Positions 33,556 to 44,397 of a stretch of 64,000 nucleotides of DNA are shown here, in pieces. The notes beneath the pieces were generated by a model, which saw only the letters and a program-made list of their open reading frames with translations, ran no database searches and had not been told where the DNA came from. Where the stretch lies: assembly GCF_011078175.1 (NCBI RefSeq), contig NZ_JAALCJ010000002.1:496001-560000 (forward strand), in the 5' to 3' direction. The position numbers and the translations under genes were made by a program. The DNA is from Enterobacter cloacae. Lineage in GTDB: Bacteria; Pseudomonadota; Gammaproteobacteria; Enterobacterales; Enterobacteriaceae. Each line of letters opens with the position of its first letter. Position 1 is the stretch's first letter.

Positions 33556-34935
33556 TTATGCTGCGCCGTCTTTTTTTACCTCGCGCCAGATGCGCCATGC
33601 CATACCCGCTAGTACCATCACCCCCGCGATCAGTACGCCCCACACCAACAGCGTTTTCATTCTGTTTTCCTGTTCAGCCGCAGACGTTGCGGTTAAACGC
33701 GCCTCGCCGCCCAGCGGGACAGGTTCCAGCGTATCCGCCATCGGCAGGGCTGCCAGATCGTAGGTTTTACGCAGTTCGGTCGGGATCAGCATATCCGTCT
33801 CCACGCTCGCCGGTTTCGCGGCCCCGTTCCCCCAGGCGAGCAGGTACGGCCCTTTCCCCTGCGCGTTAAACACCAGATCATAGCGCACGCGTTGCCCGGT
33901 TACGCCAGGCAGGTTCTCAGGCAAACGCGCATTGAGGGTCTTGATTTTTACCGCCTCGACCAGCCCGCCCGGGAGCGGTACAGGTTCAGACGTTTTGCCG
34001 CCGAGCTGGTAGATCACCTCTTTTTTCAGCGTATGCCACCGCTCCTTGTCCGCCCCCCGCCAGGCTATTTCTGCCGGGAGCACGCCGTCCCCATTCAGCA
34101 TGAAGCCGATAGCACTCAGAGGCTGCGGATGCTTCCAGCGCCACACGGCTTCGCTTTCGGATAACCGCTCCCCCTCTCCCGCCAGGCTAATGTGCTCAGA
34201 TTCCGGCTGTACAGGCGCGTTAATCGCGTTGACGCCGGTTAACGTCAGGGCAGAACGTCCCGTGTTCAGCACCAGGAGCAGATAGCGATTCGCCTCAGGA
34301 GATAACACCAGATCGGTATCGATGAGGTCAAGCTTCAGGCGATCCTGTCCACTTACCACGTCCAGCAGGGGCATCTCTTCGCGCAGGGTATACCAGTTTT
34401 TCAGATCCTCGCTGTAATAGACCGAGGCTGTCCCCTGCCACGAGCCGTGCGGCGTCTCCCAGTTTAACTGAAGCTGAGAGAGCGGAACCTCCGTCGCGTT
34501 TTCCGGCAGGGTCAACAGATAGTGCTGTCCGGCAGCCGCCGCGTGTTGCCCTTCCAGCACAATTTCCACGCCGTTTCTGGCCCGTAGCATAATTTTATCG
34601 CCGTTCCCCTCTGCCCCGCCCGGCGAGGCGTTAAGCGCAAAGAGGCGCAGCGCCGTGGTGGTCGTTGCCGGCTGCGGACGCGTCGTGGTAACCAGGCTGA
34701 ACGGTACCGGCTCGCCCGACTGATTAAACACGCGCACGTCGCGCAGATCGGGCGATGTGCTCTGTTGATAAACCGCCAGCGGCAGCATGACCCGATACCA
34801 CGGCGAAGAGGCAGAGGTATCAAGGGACAGGCCATAGGCATAATCCCGCGGGGATTCCGCCTGCGCGCCCTCGCTGAATGCCGGACCGGCCACGGCCAGC
34901 AGTGCCGCACAAACAACCGCGTTCATCCATTTCAT
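33556..34935 (-). CDS. DUF3999 membrane-anchored periplasmic protein
   Basis: A 459-residue protein with a Sec signal peptide (cleavage after PAFS), a large beta-rich periplasmic region, and one C-terminal helix (about residues 430-452, LLVWGVLIAGVMVLAGMAW) with a short basic tail. Recognised as DUF3999 by its layout and by YRVMLPLAVYQQSTSPDLRDVRVFNQSG, which looks like a carbohydrate-binding or sandwich fold. No catalytic motif. Its start overlaps the DUF2339 stop by 4 bases (ATGA), so the pair is translationally coupled. Function unknown. Confidence 0.82.
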   Translation of the reverse strand: MKWMNAVVCAALLAVAGPAFSEGAQAESPRDYAYGLSLDTSASSPWYRVMLPLAVYQQSTSPDLRDVRVFNQSGEPVPFSLVTTTRPQPATTTTALRLFALNASPGGAEGNGDKIMLRARNGVEIVLEGQHAAAAGQHYLLTLPENATEVPLSQLQLNWETPHGSWQGTASVYYSEDLKNWYTLREEMPLLDVVSGQDRLKLDLIDTDLVLSPEANRYLLLVLNTGRSALTLTGVNAINAPVQPESEHISLAGEGERLSESEAVWRWKHPQPLSAIGFMLNGDGVLPAEIAWRGADKERWHTLKKEVIYQLGGKTSEPVPLPGGLVEAVKIKTLNARLPENLPGVTGQRVRYDLVFNAQGKGPYLLAWGNGAAKPASVETDMLIPTELRKTYDLAALPMADTLEPVPLGGEARLTATSAAEQENRMKTLLVWGVLIAGVMVLAGMAWRIWREVKKDGAA

Positions 34936-37541
34936 TTTTCTTCTCCTGCTTTAGGCGGTAGCGGCGAGAAATAGCCCACAATCAGGACCAGAATCGCCAC
35001 GCCGATAAACGCGACGGCGCGCGCCAGGCCACCACCGCCCGCGCTGTCCACCAGCATCAGTTTGAGCATCACCACGCCCAGCAGCACCGCACCGCCAAGC
35101 CACTCATGGCGGGAAGCCCGACGGGTGGCACGGATCATGATTACCAACGCGCAGAACATCCAGAACAGGGCAAAGGTGGTCTGGATAAGCCGCGAGTGCC
35201 ACAACGACTCTATAGTCCAGGCCACCTCGCCGTACCACGCCAGCGCGCGAAGCAGCGTGCCGTTAAGCCACCAAAAACCCAGGGCCATCAGCACAACGGC
35301 GGGCCACGGGCGGGACTGCGCAAGCGATGCCGGATAGTAGCGATCCACTGCCCGATAAAACACCACCAGCCCCAGCAGCGCGAACGCCGCGCCTTCCTCA
35401 AGCGGGTTCACCAGCGGCAGCCAGGTCAGTTGATAGACCACACCGTCCTGGAAATTGGTCACGACCAGCAATACCACCAGCGCCACAACCACAGGGATCG
35501 CGGCAAGGCAGGCGTAGAGCGCAGGCCATACCCGGAAGGGCCACCCGCGACGCCGTACGGCCGCGGAGAGCGCCATAATCACTCCACCGCCGACAGCCAT
35601 CGCAATGCCGCTTCCCCAGGCCGCCATGCCCCACGGCAGAGAACGGGCAAACCAGTAAAGTTCGGCGGCTATGGGGAGTAAAATCATCCACACCAGCGAC
35701 AGATGCAGCCCCATTGAGATACGCGGCAGACGTTTATTTTCGTCGCGCCGCAGCAGCATCAGGGCGGCAGGCAGCGCGATAGCCCAGGCCAGATTTGCCC
35801 AACCGGCAGCCAGGATCTGCTGTTGCCAGACCTGATACAACACCATCAGCAGCATCACCGGCCACAGCAGCCATTTGCTGGCATCCAGCTCCCGCCATGC
35901 CAGACGAACGGCAGCCTGCCGCCATCCCCAGGCCGACGCCGCCGTCAGCGCCAGCACGCCTGCCAGAACCGATAACGCCTGCTTCAGGAACAGCTGCGAA
36001 GCGCCCAGCAGCGCCACTAACCAGAACAGCAGCCCACCGGCCAGCAATGCCCAACTGCCCGGCAGCGCGATTTTCTGCCACAGCCAGGCCGCAGCCAGCC
36101 AGCAAAGACTCAGCACTGCGAAAATAAGCAGCAGGCTCAGCGCGGTGACGCCGTCCATCTGCGCCCATATCGCGCTACCGAGCGCCAGCACCAGCAGCGC
36201 CGTGCCGCTATAGCTCATGCGCCGCTGCTGCTGTTGCACGCCCAGCCAGAGAATACCCAGCCCTTCCAGCGCCCAGGCCATCGCCGTCCAGCGCGCTGAA
36301 AGCGCCAGCGGAATGGCAAGCGTGGCAAATCCGCCGCCGATCGCCAGCGCCGCCATAACCAGTGGCCGTCCGACAGACGGATAGCGTCGCAGCGCGAGAA
36401 ACGCCAGGGAGAGATAAAACGCACCATAGCCCAGCGCGCTGAGCGCCGGGCCGTACGTCCAGTGAGACGTCATGCCGTACTGCATCCCAAAACCAATCAG
36501 CGGCGGAGCAAACAGCAGTACGCCGTCAATAATCTGTTTGCCTTTTTCCTGCGCCCGCAGCGACATCGCCACGCTAAACACGCCAAAAATAAGCGTATTG
36601 GCAATCAGGAACAGCTGACAAATCACATAGTCTTCCGGCTGGTAGTCGCTCAGCCCCCACACCCCGCCAACGCCAAACGTGAAGAGCAGCCCGAGCAGGT
36701 TGAGCTCGCGCCAGTGCTGCCAGATGCTGATGACGAGAATGCCGATGGATAACAGGAGATAGAAGGAGAACAGCGCCACAAAGCTACCGCCCCCGGTAGA
36801 GAGGAGCAGCGGCGCAAGATACCCGCCGAGGCTCGCCAGCATGGCAAGGCTCAGCGCCTTTTGCAGCACGGCCAGTCCGACGCTTGTCGCGCAAATCACC
36901 ACCAGCAGCGCAAACGCCAGCGTCATCGGCAGCATCTGCCACAGCCGGAATGCGCCAAACACGGTCAGATAAAGCACGCCGGTCGCCCCGCCCTGGAGGA
37001 TCAGCGCGTAGATCCGCTGCCTGTGCCGCAGCCGCCATCCAACGGCCAGCAGCACCATGGCAAACAGGGCCGTGGCCGCCAGGCGAAGCTCAAGCGGAAA
37101 CAATGAATGTTCAACGGTATAGCGCAGCAGGAAAGAGAGGCCGAGGAAGAGCAGTACAATCCCCAGTTTTGCCAGCGGATTGCCCTGCATAAACCAGCGC
37201 GTCAGCGAGGACAGGATGCCGCCAAAGGCGGAAGGCCGTTTTGCCGTCGGTACAGGCGCTGGTTCTGCTTCAGTGACGGGCGGTTCGGGACGCCAGGGAT
37301 CGACAGGTGCGGTAACGGCTTCTGGCACCGGCACTGGCGTCTCCAGCGGCGCGGCGGTCTGCACCGGCTCCAACGCTTTCTCAGTGACGCCGCACTGCTC
37401 AAGCGCCTCAATGCGCTGGCGAAGCCGGGCGATCTCCTGCCGCGCCTCCGTGCTTCGATTAAACCCTATAACCGCCAGCACGGGTGCAACCACCAACGCA
37501 AAAACCAGGAACAAACAGCCAAGGATGTAAAGCTCGTCCAT
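34932..37541 (-). CDS. DUF2339 polytopic membrane protein
   Basis: An 869-residue protein dominated by hydrophobic helices (well over twenty by eye). The N-terminus has one helix, then a short coiled coil (EARQEIARLRQRIEALEQ) and a Pro-rich linker, before a basic segment SSLTRWFMQGNPLAKLGI leading into the helices, the usual DUF2339 layout. It forms an operon with the downstream DUF3999 protein. Roles in envelope or polysaccharide metabolism have been suggested for such pairs only by context. High-GC coding with several long spurious reverse frames. Confidence 0.82.
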   Translation of the reverse strand: MDELYILGCLFLVFALVVAPVLAVIGFNRSTEARQEIARLRQRIEALEQCGVTEKALEPVQTAAPLETPVPVPEAVTAPVDPWRPEPPVTEAEPAPVPTAKRPSAFGGILSSLTRWFMQGNPLAKLGIVLLFLGLSFLLRYTVEHSLFPLELRLAATALFAMVLLAVGWRLRHRQRIYALILQGGATGVLYLTVFGAFRLWQMLPMTLAFALLVVICATSVGLAVLQKALSLAMLASLGGYLAPLLLSTGGGSFVALFSFYLLLSIGILVISIWQHWRELNLLGLLFTFGVGGVWGLSDYQPEDYVICQLFLIANTLIFGVFSVAMSLRAQEKGKQIIDGVLLFAPPLIGFGMQYGMTSHWTYGPALSALGYGAFYLSLAFLALRRYPSVGRPLVMAALAIGGGFATLAIPLALSARWTAMAWALEGLGILWLGVQQQQRRMSYSGTALLVLALGSAIWAQMDGVTALSLLLIFAVLSLCWLAAAWLWQKIALPGSWALLAGGLLFWLVALLGASQLFLKQALSVLAGVLALTAASAWGWRQAAVRLAWRELDASKWLLWPVMLLMVLYQVWQQQILAAGWANLAWAIALPAALMLLRRDENKRLPRISMGLHLSLVWMILLPIAAELYWFARSLPWGMAAWGSGIAMAVGGGVIMALSAAVRRRGWPFRVWPALYACLAAIPVVVALVVLLVVTNFQDGVVYQLTWLPLVNPLEEGAAFALLGLVVFYRAVDRYYPASLAQSRPWPAVVLMALGFWWLNGTLLRALAWYGEVAWTIESLWHSRLIQTTFALFWMFCALVIMIRATRRASRHEWLGGAVLLGVVMLKLMLVDSAGGGGLARAVAFIGVAILVLIVGYFSPLPPKAGEEK

Positions 37542-37633
37542 GTTTTCACCTTCACCGTAAACGATCCGTTAAGATTGACACAAATCGTTGCATTTGCGCC
37601 ATCACTAAGCGGTGAAAACCATACTGCCTGTGA

Positions 37634-39451
37634 TTAGCTGCCGAACCAGACCGCAGCGGAGATCGACGGCAGCGTGAGTACGCTCTCCTGTAACGTCGCT
37701 TTCCCCTCTTTGCTCTTCCACGTTATACCGGCCAGCAGCGGTGAATCTTCCAGCACGACTTCACACGCCTCGCCCCGGTTGATCGCCACCAGCACGCGCT
37801 GCTGATTATAGACGCGAACAAACACCACAACGTTATCGTGGGCATACATCACCTGACAGCCCCCGTAGCGCAGGGCCTGGCTCTGCTTGCGTAGCGCCGC
37901 CATACGCTGGTACAGGCTGAGCAGGTTCCGATCCTGCTTTTCAGGCTCCCACGGGAAGGTTTTACGACAGAACGGATCATTGTTACCGTCCAGCCCCACT
38001 TCATCGCCATAGTAAATGCAGGGTACGCCCGGCCAGGTAAAGAGCCAGGTTACCGCCAGCGGCAGACGCGCCACATCTTTACCCAGCAATGATTTAAATC
38101 GCGCGGTATCGTGGCTGTCGAGCTGATTAAACATCCTCAACTGCTGCTGATGCGACAGGCCAGCGCGATAGTTCTCCATCCACGCCATGCAGGTTTCAGC
38201 ATCAATATGCTGCGGATCGTAAGAGATATCGGTGTTAGCGAGAAAACCCCACAGCGGGAAGGTGAAGCCGCGATAGTTCATCGCCGCGTCTTCTGCATCA
38301 GCCTGCAACCACTGACGCGCGTCGCCAAAGTGCTCTCCGAAGACGAATGCTTCCGACCGGGCCGCTTTTGCCGACCGGGTAATGGCGGCGACATGCTGAA
38401 GGTTATTCCGCGCCCCGCCTGCTTCACCCAGCATATGCACCACGTCCAGCCGCCAGCCGTCCATATTCCACGGCGCTTTCAGCCAGTGGCGCACGATGCT
38501 GTCATCGCCTCCGTAGATCTCATTCACCAGCGATGGCGACTGGAAATCAAGCTTCGGCAGACTCGGGTAGCCCAGCCAGTCCAGGGCGCGGCCATTCTCG
38601 TCAAAACTGTACCAGTCACGCTGCGGTGAATCCGGGTTGTGGCATGCCCCCCCCATCGACTGATTATGACGGTCAAACCACGCGTGAGAATCACCGCTGT
38701 GATTGAACACGCCGTCCAGTATCAGGCGCATACCCTCTTTTTGCGTGTTGTGCCGCAGCCGCAGCAGCGCTTCGTCACCGCCAAACTGCTCGTCAACGTG
38801 GCGGTAGTCTTGCGTATCGTATTTGTGCACGCTTGGCGCTTTAAACACCGGGTTCAGGTACAGCGCCGTCACGCCGAGCTTTTTCAGGTACGGCAGCTTT
38901 TCGCTGATACCGTCGAGATCGCCGCCGTAAAAGGTCGATCCCCCCGCCTGGGCGGTCAGCGGCTCGTCCCATTTTTTTTGAATGATGTCGTGACCGACCG
39001 CATGATGGTAATAAACCTTGTCCTGATCGGCAGTACGCTTTTCACTGCGCGCAAAGCGGTCCGGGAAAATCTGGTAAAAGACCTGATCGTTAACCCACTG
39101 CGGGCCGTTATCCGGGTGATCCACGGCAAACTGTTCCAGCCGGGCCGGAGGAAAACGGCTGAAGCCCTGCGGGGTAAACCACAGTTGACGGTTGTTCCAC
39201 AACAGTTTGAAGCTGTAGCGACGTCGCGGCTGTCCGCTGCACAGGTTGATATTCGCCCGCCACGCCGTGACGCCCGGCTGCGGCTGGCTACGCGCTTTAT
39301 GCATTTTCAGCGACGTTTCTTCGTTATCCACTTCGGCGCGCAGGGTCACACGTTCAGGCTGATTGTCTCCTGCCAGCCAAAGCGTAATCACAAGGTTGTC
39401 TTTGTTTTGCTTAACAAATGGGGCAACCGGAAGGTGCCAGGCGTTTAACAT
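37634..39451 (-). CDS. malZ: Maltodextrin glucosidase MalZ
   Basis: A 605-residue cytoplasmic GH13 enzyme that releases glucose from the reducing end of maltodextrins. An N-terminal carbohydrate-binding-like domain (about residues 1-120) precedes the barrel. The catalytic residues are visible: nucleophile Asp in [12 protein letters not shown], acid/base Glu in [10 protein letters not shown], and the transition-state Asp in [12 protein letters not shown] use the ATG at 39451 rather than the adjacent upstream GTG. A MalT box was not located with confidence. Confidence 0.96.
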   Translation of the reverse strand: MLNAWHLPVAPFVKQNKDNLVITLWLAGDNQPERVTLRAEVDNEETSLKMHKARSQPQPGVTAWRANINLCSGQPRRRYSFKLLWNNRQLWFTPQGFSRFPPARLEQFAVDHPDNGPQWVNDQVFYQIFPDRFARSEKRTADQDKVYYHHAVGHDIIQKKWDEPLTAQAGGSTFYGGDLDGISEKLPYLKKLGVTALYLNPVFKAPSVHKYDTQDYRHVDEQFGGDEALLRLRHNTQKEGMRLILDGVFNHSGDSHAWFDRHNQSMGGACHNPDSPQRDWYSFDENGRALDWLGYPSLPKLDFQSPSLVNEIYGGDDSIVRHWLKAPWNMDGWRLDVVHMLGEAGGARNNLQHVAAITRSAKAARSEAFVFGEHFGDARQWLQADAEDAAMNYRGFTFPLWGFLANTDISYDPQHIDAETCMAWMENYRAGLSHQQQLRMFNQLDSHDTARFKSLLGKDVARLPLAVTWLFTWPGVPCIYYGDEVGLDGNNDPFCRKTFPWEPEKQDRNLLSLYQRMAALRKQSQALRYGGCQVMYAHDNVVVFVRVYNQQRVLVAINRGEACEVVLEDSPLLAGITWKSKEGKATLQESVLTLPSISAAVWFGS

Positions 39452-39557
39452 CACGAATCCCCTTTGATGAAATTGACGTCACCTTGCCACAGGGTGGTTA
39501 AGGATAGCTCACCATGACGGGATTTATTGGGGGAGGAGGACGGGGGAGGAGGCATCA

Positions 39558-39595
39558 CTGCGGCCTGATGCCCTCACCCTTTCCTACGGGGAGAG
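39558..39595 (+). repeat. CCCTCTCCC/GAGGGC intergenic repeat, copy 3
   Basis: Starts CTGCGGCCTGATGCCCTCAC and ends CTACGGGGAGAG. Degenerate compared with copies at 25331 and 49617, without an adjacent GCAAC terminator. Confidence 0.65.
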
Positions 39596-39795
39596 ATAGC
39601 CCCAGCAATGTGAGAGCAGAAGCAATAACGTTCCCTTCAGAATAACTGAGGGCACCGCGAAGCGGCGATTTTCCGCCGGGAGCCCGGGTCGCCAGAGTGG
39701 TGGCAACTGAGCCACCCTGGCACGTTCACCGCTCATTTCGCTACAGAGTAGCAAGGAACATAACGTGAACGGAATGACCGCCAGAGCCGTGTGTT

Positions 39796-39888
39796 CCCCC
39801 TCACCCCAGCCCTCTCCCTGAAGGGAGAGGGGGCCGTCTGTGCAGGCGTTGTTTTGCGGGGAACCCTCAGCCCACGGGGAGAGGGGGA
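39796..39888 (+). repeat. CCCTCTCCC/GAGGGC repeats, copies 4 and 5
   Basis: Copy 4 (39796-39833) has CCCCCTCACCCCAGCCCTC and a perfect hairpin CCCTCTCCCT / AGGGAGAGGG; copy 5 (39855-39888) is partial with CCCTCAGCCCACGGGGAG. They lie end to end in the same orientation just past the proY stop. Confidence 0.65.
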
Positions 39889-39896
39889 AAAGAATG

Positions 39897-41270
39897 TTAC
39901 TGTGCTTCCGCCAGCTGACGGTCGCGGCGGCGTTTGAAAACCCAGCCCACCAGCAGCAGAACGATCCACGCGAAGCCCACGTACAGCGAGATACGGGTAT
40001 CCGGGTGATAACCAATCAGGCCAATGATGAAGACCAGGAAGATGAGGCCGACAATGGTCGTTGGCACGCCGCCCGGCACTTTAAACTTCAGCGCTTTGGC
40101 CTCTTCTGGCGACAGGCGGCGACGGAAGGCAATCTGCGACAGCAGGATCATGATCCAGACCCACACGGTGGCGAAGGTCGCCAGCGACGCAATCACCAGG
40201 AAGACGTTCTCCGGCATGATGTAGTTCAGGTAAACCGAGAACAGCAGTGCAACGGTCATGACCACGACCGTCACCCACGGGGTGCCGCGACGCGACGTTT
40301 TGGCAAACACCTTCGGTGCACTGCCCTGCTCCGCCATGCCGTGCAGCATGCGGCCCACGCCGAACACGTCACTGTTGATGGCCGACAGCGAGGCGGTCAG
40401 CACCACAAAGTTGAGAATGCTGGCAGCAAACGCAATGCCCATATGCTGGAAGGTCAGCACAAACGGGCTACCATTGGTGCCTACCTGGTTCCACGGATAG
40501 ATGGACATAATCACAAACAGCGTGCCCACATAGAACACCAGAATACGCATCGGCACCGAGTTGATGGCGCGCGGAATAGATTTCTCCGGATCCTTCGCTT
40601 CCCCGGCGGTGATGCCGATAATCTCAATACCACCGTAAGCGAACATGACCATCTGGAGCGACATGACCATCCCGAGCCAGCCGTTGCTGAAGAATCCGCC
40701 GTTACTCCAGAGGTTATGAATGCCGGTTGGCTGACCGCCGTTGCCGATACCCCAGATGATAATGCCGAAACCGGCAAGGATCATGATGATAATGGTCGCG
40801 ACCTTGAAGAAGGAGAACCAGAACTCCAGCTCGCCAAACACTTTTACGCTCATCAGGTTAACGGCACAAATGATCAGCACCACGCTCAGCACCCAGATCC
40901 AGTGCGGCACCGCGGGGAACCAGACACCCATATAGATACCAAACGCCGTCACATCGGCAATGGCGACAATCAGAATTTCGAAGCAGTAGGTCCAGCCGGT
41001 GATAAACCCTGCCAGCGGGCCTAAGTTTTCTTGCGCATAACGTGAAAACGAGCTGGCAGACGGGTTGTGCACCGACATCTCCCCCAGCGCACGCATGATG
41101 ATATAGGCCGCAGCGCCGCCGATGATGTAGGCCAGCAGAACGCTTGGACCGGCCATTTTGATGGCATCTGCCGAGCCATAAAAAAGCCCGGTACCGATAG
41201 CCGAGCCCAGCGCCATAAAGCGGATGTGGCGGGTGCTCAATCCACGTTTAAGTTTGTTAGTGCTTTCCAT
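39897..41270 (-). CDS. proY: ProY amino-acid permease (APC family)
   Basis: A 457-residue, 12-helix transporter of the amino acid-polyamine-organocation family, AAT subfamily. E. coli ProY is a cryptic proline permease; histidine transport has also been proposed for the family. Signatures are [23 protein letters not shown] and [19 protein letters not shown] use the ATG at 41270 ([12 protein letters not shown]); a 7-codon extension exists but is not family-like. It follows brnQ but a terminator lies between the two. Confidence 0.95.
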   Translation of the reverse strand: MESTNKLKRGLSTRHIRFMALGSAIGTGLFYGSADAIKMAGPSVLLAYIIGGAAAYIIMRALGEMSVHNPSASSFSRYAQENLGPLAGFITGWTYCFEILIVAIADVTAFGIYMGVWFPAVPHWIWVLSVVLIICAVNLMSVKVFGELEFWFSFFKVATIIIMILAGFGIIIWGIGNGGQPTGIHNLWSNGGFFSNGWLGMVMSLQMVMFAYGGIEIIGITAGEAKDPEKSIPRAINSVPMRILVFYVGTLFVIMSIYPWNQVGTNGSPFVLTFQHMGIAFAASILNFVVLTASLSAINSDVFGVGRMLHGMAEQGSAPKVFAKTSRRGTPWVTVVVMTVALLFSVYLNYIMPENVFLVIASLATFATVWVWIMILLSQIAFRRRLSPEEAKALKFKVPGGVPTTIVGLIFLVFIIGLIGYHPDTRISLYVGFAWIVLLLVGWVFKRRRDRQLAEAQ

Positions 41271-41291
41271 TAAAATCTTGCCATTCAACAC

Positions 41292-41331
41292 GAAAAAAAC
41301 AAAAAACCACGGGGCCTTAAGCCCCGTGGTT
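41292..41331 (-). terminator. Terminator between brnQ and proY
   Basis: On the minus strand an 11-bp stem AACCACGGGGC / GCCCCGTGGTT is followed by TTTTTTGTTTTTTT. It should end most brnQ transcripts before proY, which would leave proY weakly expressed. Confidence 0.9.
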
Positions 41332-41351
41332 AAACAATTTGTTGCCGTTGA

Positions 41352-42671
41352 TTAATGGGCGTTGGATGCCACCTGGCGCCCGGCCGCACGGTCCCAGATA
41401 ATTGCCAGAACCAGCGCTACAACGGAAGGCATCAGCCAGGCCAGGCCCTGCTCGGACAGCGGCAGACGCTGTGTCCAGGCTGGCAGAATTTCTGCAAATG
41501 CCGATGCTTTGATCCCGTCAAGGATACCAAAAATCAGGCTGATAAACATGGCTGGCGCAATAATTCGCGTCGAGTTATGCCACCACGGGCGGGTGAAGCT
41601 CAGCACCACCAGCACGATACATGGCGGATAGATCGCCGTCAGCACCGGAATTGACACCTGGATCAGGTGGCTCAGACCGAGGTTTGACACCGCCATGGAG
41701 AAGATGCCGAGGATAAACACCAGCGTGCGGTAAGAGAGCGGCAGATATTGGGCGAAGAACTCCGCGCAGGCGCAGGTCAGACCCACCGCCGTCACCAGAC
41801 AAGCCAGGAAAATCAGCGCCGCCAGCAGCATGCTGCCTGCCCCACCAAAGGTGTGCTGCACGTAGGCATGCAGGATCGCCGCGCCGTTTGCGCTCTGATC
41901 GACCAGCGTTGCGCTATCTGACCCCAGACGGAACAGCGCCAGATACAGCAGCGTCAGGCCGACACCGGCCATCAGACCAGCCCAGATGGTATAGCGGGTC
42001 AGCAGACGCGCTTCGGTCACGCCGCGTGAACGCGCGGCGTTAACGATAACGATACCAAACACCATCGCACCGAGCGTATCCATCGTCAGATAGCCGTTCA
42101 CGAAACCGTTTGAGAACGCCGCATTCTGGTAAGCGTCCATCGCGGAGCTGATTGGCCCCGCAGGCCAGACGATCGCCGCAACCGCCAGCACGATCAGCGC
42201 CACAATTTTCAGCGGTGCCAGGAAGTTACCCACGGTATCCAGCAGTTTGCCGGGATAGAGAGAAACCAGAATCACGATGGCGAAGTAAATGAGGCTGTAA
42301 ATAAACAGCGGCATCGCGCCGTCACCGGTCAGCGGGGCGATACCCACTTCAAAGGAGACGGTCGCCGTACGCGGGGTCGCGAACAACGGGCCAACGGCCA
42401 AATAGCAGACGGTTGCCAGCAGAACGCCAGCCACTTTGCCAATCGGGGTGCTGAGGCTGTCCACACCGCCACCGACTTTCGCCAGCGCGATAACGGTCAG
42501 TACCGGCAGGCCCACGGCAGTAAGCAGGAAGCCAAACGCAGCTGTCCAGACGTGTTCACCCGCCTGTAAGCCAACCATTGGAGGGAAAATGATGTTGCCT
42601 GCGCCAACGAACAGCGCAAATGTCATAAAGCCCAGCGCGATGATGTCACGCGATTTCAAGTGATGGGTCAT
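41352..42671 (-). CDS. brnQ: Branched-chain amino acid transporter BrnQ
   Basis: A 439-residue, 12-helix LIVCS-family carrier for leucine, isoleucine and valine. Signatures are [21 protein letters not shown] near helix 1 and [14 protein letters not shown]. Start [16 protein letters not shown] matches the family. A long leader (to about 43020) with a palindrome at 42853-42875 lies upstream. Confidence 0.97.
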   Translation of the reverse strand: MTHHLKSRDIIALGFMTFALFVGAGNIIFPPMVGLQAGEHVWTAAFGFLLTAVGLPVLTVIALAKVGGGVDSLSTPIGKVAGVLLATVCYLAVGPLFATPRTATVSFEVGIAPLTGDGAMPLFIYSLIYFAIVILVSLYPGKLLDTVGNFLAPLKIVALIVLAVAAIVWPAGPISSAMDAYQNAAFSNGFVNGYLTMDTLGAMVFGIVIVNAARSRGVTEARLLTRYTIWAGLMAGVGLTLLYLALFRLGSDSATLVDQSANGAAILHAYVQHTFGGAGSMLLAALIFLACLVTAVGLTCACAEFFAQYLPLSYRTLVFILGIFSMAVSNLGLSHLIQVSIPVLTAIYPPCIVLVVLSFTRPWWHNSTRIIAPAMFISLIFGILDGIKASAFAEILPAWTQRLPLSEQGLAWLMPSVVALVLAIIWDRAAGRQVASNAH

Positions 42672-42852
42672 AAAACCTTACTGCCTGTGGATGTGGTGTT
42701 GAAAACGTTGAGATTTTCGCCATCCCTGACGGGACGATACAGCGGAAAATTTGCTCAATTTCAGCGGGATATGCTCCCGTCCTGGCGTGGCGAAGAATAG
42801 TTTTTCGATTTACCACGCAAATACAGTCGGTCTGACAGTATATGGGGGGCAA

Positions 42853-42875
42853 TTTAAACGCTTATAACGTTTAAA
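42853..42875. promoter_or_regulatory. AT-rich palindrome upstream of brnQ
   Basis: Perfect arms TTTAAACG (42853-42860) and CGTTTAAA (42868-42875) around CTTATAA, about 180 bases upstream of brnQ. Possible operator; the binding protein cannot be named. Confidence 0.4.
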
Positions 42876-43022
42876 GGCAAGGAGGGATCGTAAAACCAGA
42901 ACAATATGCCAGCATGAAAATGCAGACCAACATAATATGCCATGTATAAGAAAAACTCATGGCTAATCATGCGAACAAAAAAGCACCAACCGTATAATAT
43001 TCATTCGCGTTTCGCTTGACTG

Positions 43023-43053
43023 CAAAGTAAACGGGCCAGCAATCGCTGGCCCG
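43023..43053 (-). terminator. Terminator after phoR
   Basis: On the minus strand a 9-bp stem CGGGCCAGC / GCTGGCCCG with a GATT loop, followed by TTTACTTT. It ends the phoBR transcript. Confidence 0.85.
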
Positions 43054-43080
43054 TGGAAAGGTAGCCTGACACACTCGCCG

Positions 43081-44376
43081 TCAGGCGCGCTTTTTGGCAA
43101 TTAATCGTTCCGGGATGACGAAACTAAAGCGCGTGCCCTTACCGAGGGTACTTTCGATATTGAGCCGGCTTTCGTGGTGGCTGACGGCATGCTTGACGAT
43201 GGCCAGCCCCAGTCCGCTCCCCCCGGTCTGCCGCGAGCGCGCTTTATCCACCCGGTAGAACCGTTCGGTGAGACGCGGAAGGTGTTCTGGCCCAATCCCC
43301 GGCCCGTTATCTTCGACGCTAAACTCAGCCCCCGCCGGGGTATGCTGCCAGCGCACCGTGATATGTGTCCCTTTGGGGGTATGATTCACGGCGTTATAAA
43401 CCAGGTTTGAAATAGCGCTCCGCAACTCATCTTCACTGCCCAACACTTTCAGCGAGTTATCAACGTCAAAAGCCAGCGTGTGCTGATTTTGACTCAGCGT
43501 TTGGGCTTCGCGCTCCACCACCCGCAACATCATCGGCACATCAATGATGTCACTTAGCGCCAGCGACGGGGCCGCCTCAATCTTTGAAAGCGTCAGCAGC
43601 TGTTTGACCAGCCCTTCCATGCGGAACGTCTGCTCCCGCATGGTATGCAGCGCTTTCTCACGCGGCGCCCCCTCAAGCGTTTGCTCCTGCATCATCTCCA
43701 GGTAGCCCTGAAGCACCGTTAATGGCGTACGCAGCTCGTGGCTAACGTTAGCAAAGAAGTTGCGGCGAGCGCCCTCAAGCTGGTGCATCTGGGTAACGTC
43801 ACGCGCCACCATCAGCCACTGCCGATCGCTGTAGGGCATTACGCGGATTTCAAGATGGCGACCGTTATTAAGCTTCAGATTGTGCGGCCGGGAAAAATCC
43901 CGTTTTTTCAGGTACAGCGTGAACTCGGGATAACGCAGAAGGTTAAGGATATTTTGGCCGTTATCATCCGGCCAGCGCAGGCCCAGCAGCTGTTGTGCGA
44001 GGCCATTACACCAGAAGATTGTCCCTTCTTCTGTCGTCAGGATCACCGCATCCGGTAGCGACTCCGCGCCGCTGCGAAAGCGTTTGATCAGGCTTCCCAG
44101 CTCACGACGGCGCTTTTTATTACGCATCTGCATCTGGTGCAGGCCGTAGAGGAGCGGTTCCCAGCTCCCGCTTCCCGGCGGGGGGGTCATACTTCTGTCG
44201 ACCCATAGCCACCAGGAAAGACGTAGTAAATTCCAGAAATGCCAGACGAGTAATCCCGTCACGGCCACCAGTAAAAACCACGGCAAATAGCCAAAAATAG
44301 CCCCCAGAATGAGGGCCGGAATACAGCATAAGATCAGTTCAAAGACGAGCCTTTTCCATGACAGACGTTCCAGCAC
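43081..44376 (-). CDS. phoR: Phosphate-regulon sensor kinase PhoR
   Basis: A 431-residue sensor histidine kinase. Two N-terminal helices (about residues 10-50), a PAS domain (about 95-190) and the kinase core follow. The phospho-accepting histidine is His213 in [16 protein letters not shown] box [10 protein letters not shown]1 DNGPGIG and G2 [13 protein letters not shown] are intact. It reads the state of the Pst phosphate transporter and phosphorylates PhoB. It lies 21 bases downstream of phoB. Confidence 0.97.
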   Translation of the reverse strand: MLERLSWKRLVFELILCCIPALILGAIFGYLPWFLLVAVTGLLVWHFWNLLRLSWWLWVDRSMTPPPGSGSWEPLLYGLHQMQMRNKKRRRELGSLIKRFRSGAESLPDAVILTTEEGTIFWCNGLAQQLLGLRWPDDNGQNILNLLRYPEFTLYLKKRDFSRPHNLKLNNGRHLEIRVMPYSDRQWLMVARDVTQMHQLEGARRNFFANVSHELRTPLTVLQGYLEMMQEQTLEGAPREKALHTMREQTFRMEGLVKQLLTLSKIEAAPSLALSDIIDVPMMLRVVEREAQTLSQNQHTLAFDVDNSLKVLGSEDELRSAISNLVYNAVNHTPKGTHITVRWQHTPAGAEFSVEDNGPGIGPEHLPRLTERFYRVDKARSRQTGGSGLGLAIVKHAVSHHESRLNIESTLGKGTRFSFVIPERLIAKKRA

Positions 44377-44397
44377 GCGTCACACTCCTGTCATTGT

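Larger units (their letters stand above)
39452..39896. other. Repeat-rich malZ-proY intergenic region
   Basis: A 445-base gene-free gap built largely of small repeats: copies of the CCCTCTCCC/GAGGGC repeat at 39558-39595, 39796-39833 and 39855-39888, an imperfect hairpin at 39691-39721 (GCCAGAGTGGTGGC with GCCACCCTGGC), and GC-rich segments. The malZ leader occupies the left edge; proY ends at the right edge. No gene is supported. Confidence 0.7.
42672..43080. other. phoR-brnQ intergenic region
   Basis: A 409-base gap between two minus-strand genes. It holds the phoR terminator (43023-43053) on the right and the brnQ control region, including the dyad at 42853-42875. No gene or RNA was recognised. 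Confidence 0.5.

Noticed and set aside
39840-41024. 394-codon open frame antisense to proY
   Set aside because: Low-complexity, histidine-rich translation that mirrors membrane-helix codons of proY; no family features.
42985-42997. TATAAT-like element on the plus strand upstream of phoR terminator
   Set aside because: No gene or RNA-like structure follows on that strand; it faces the end of phoR and is likely chance in AT-rich DNA.
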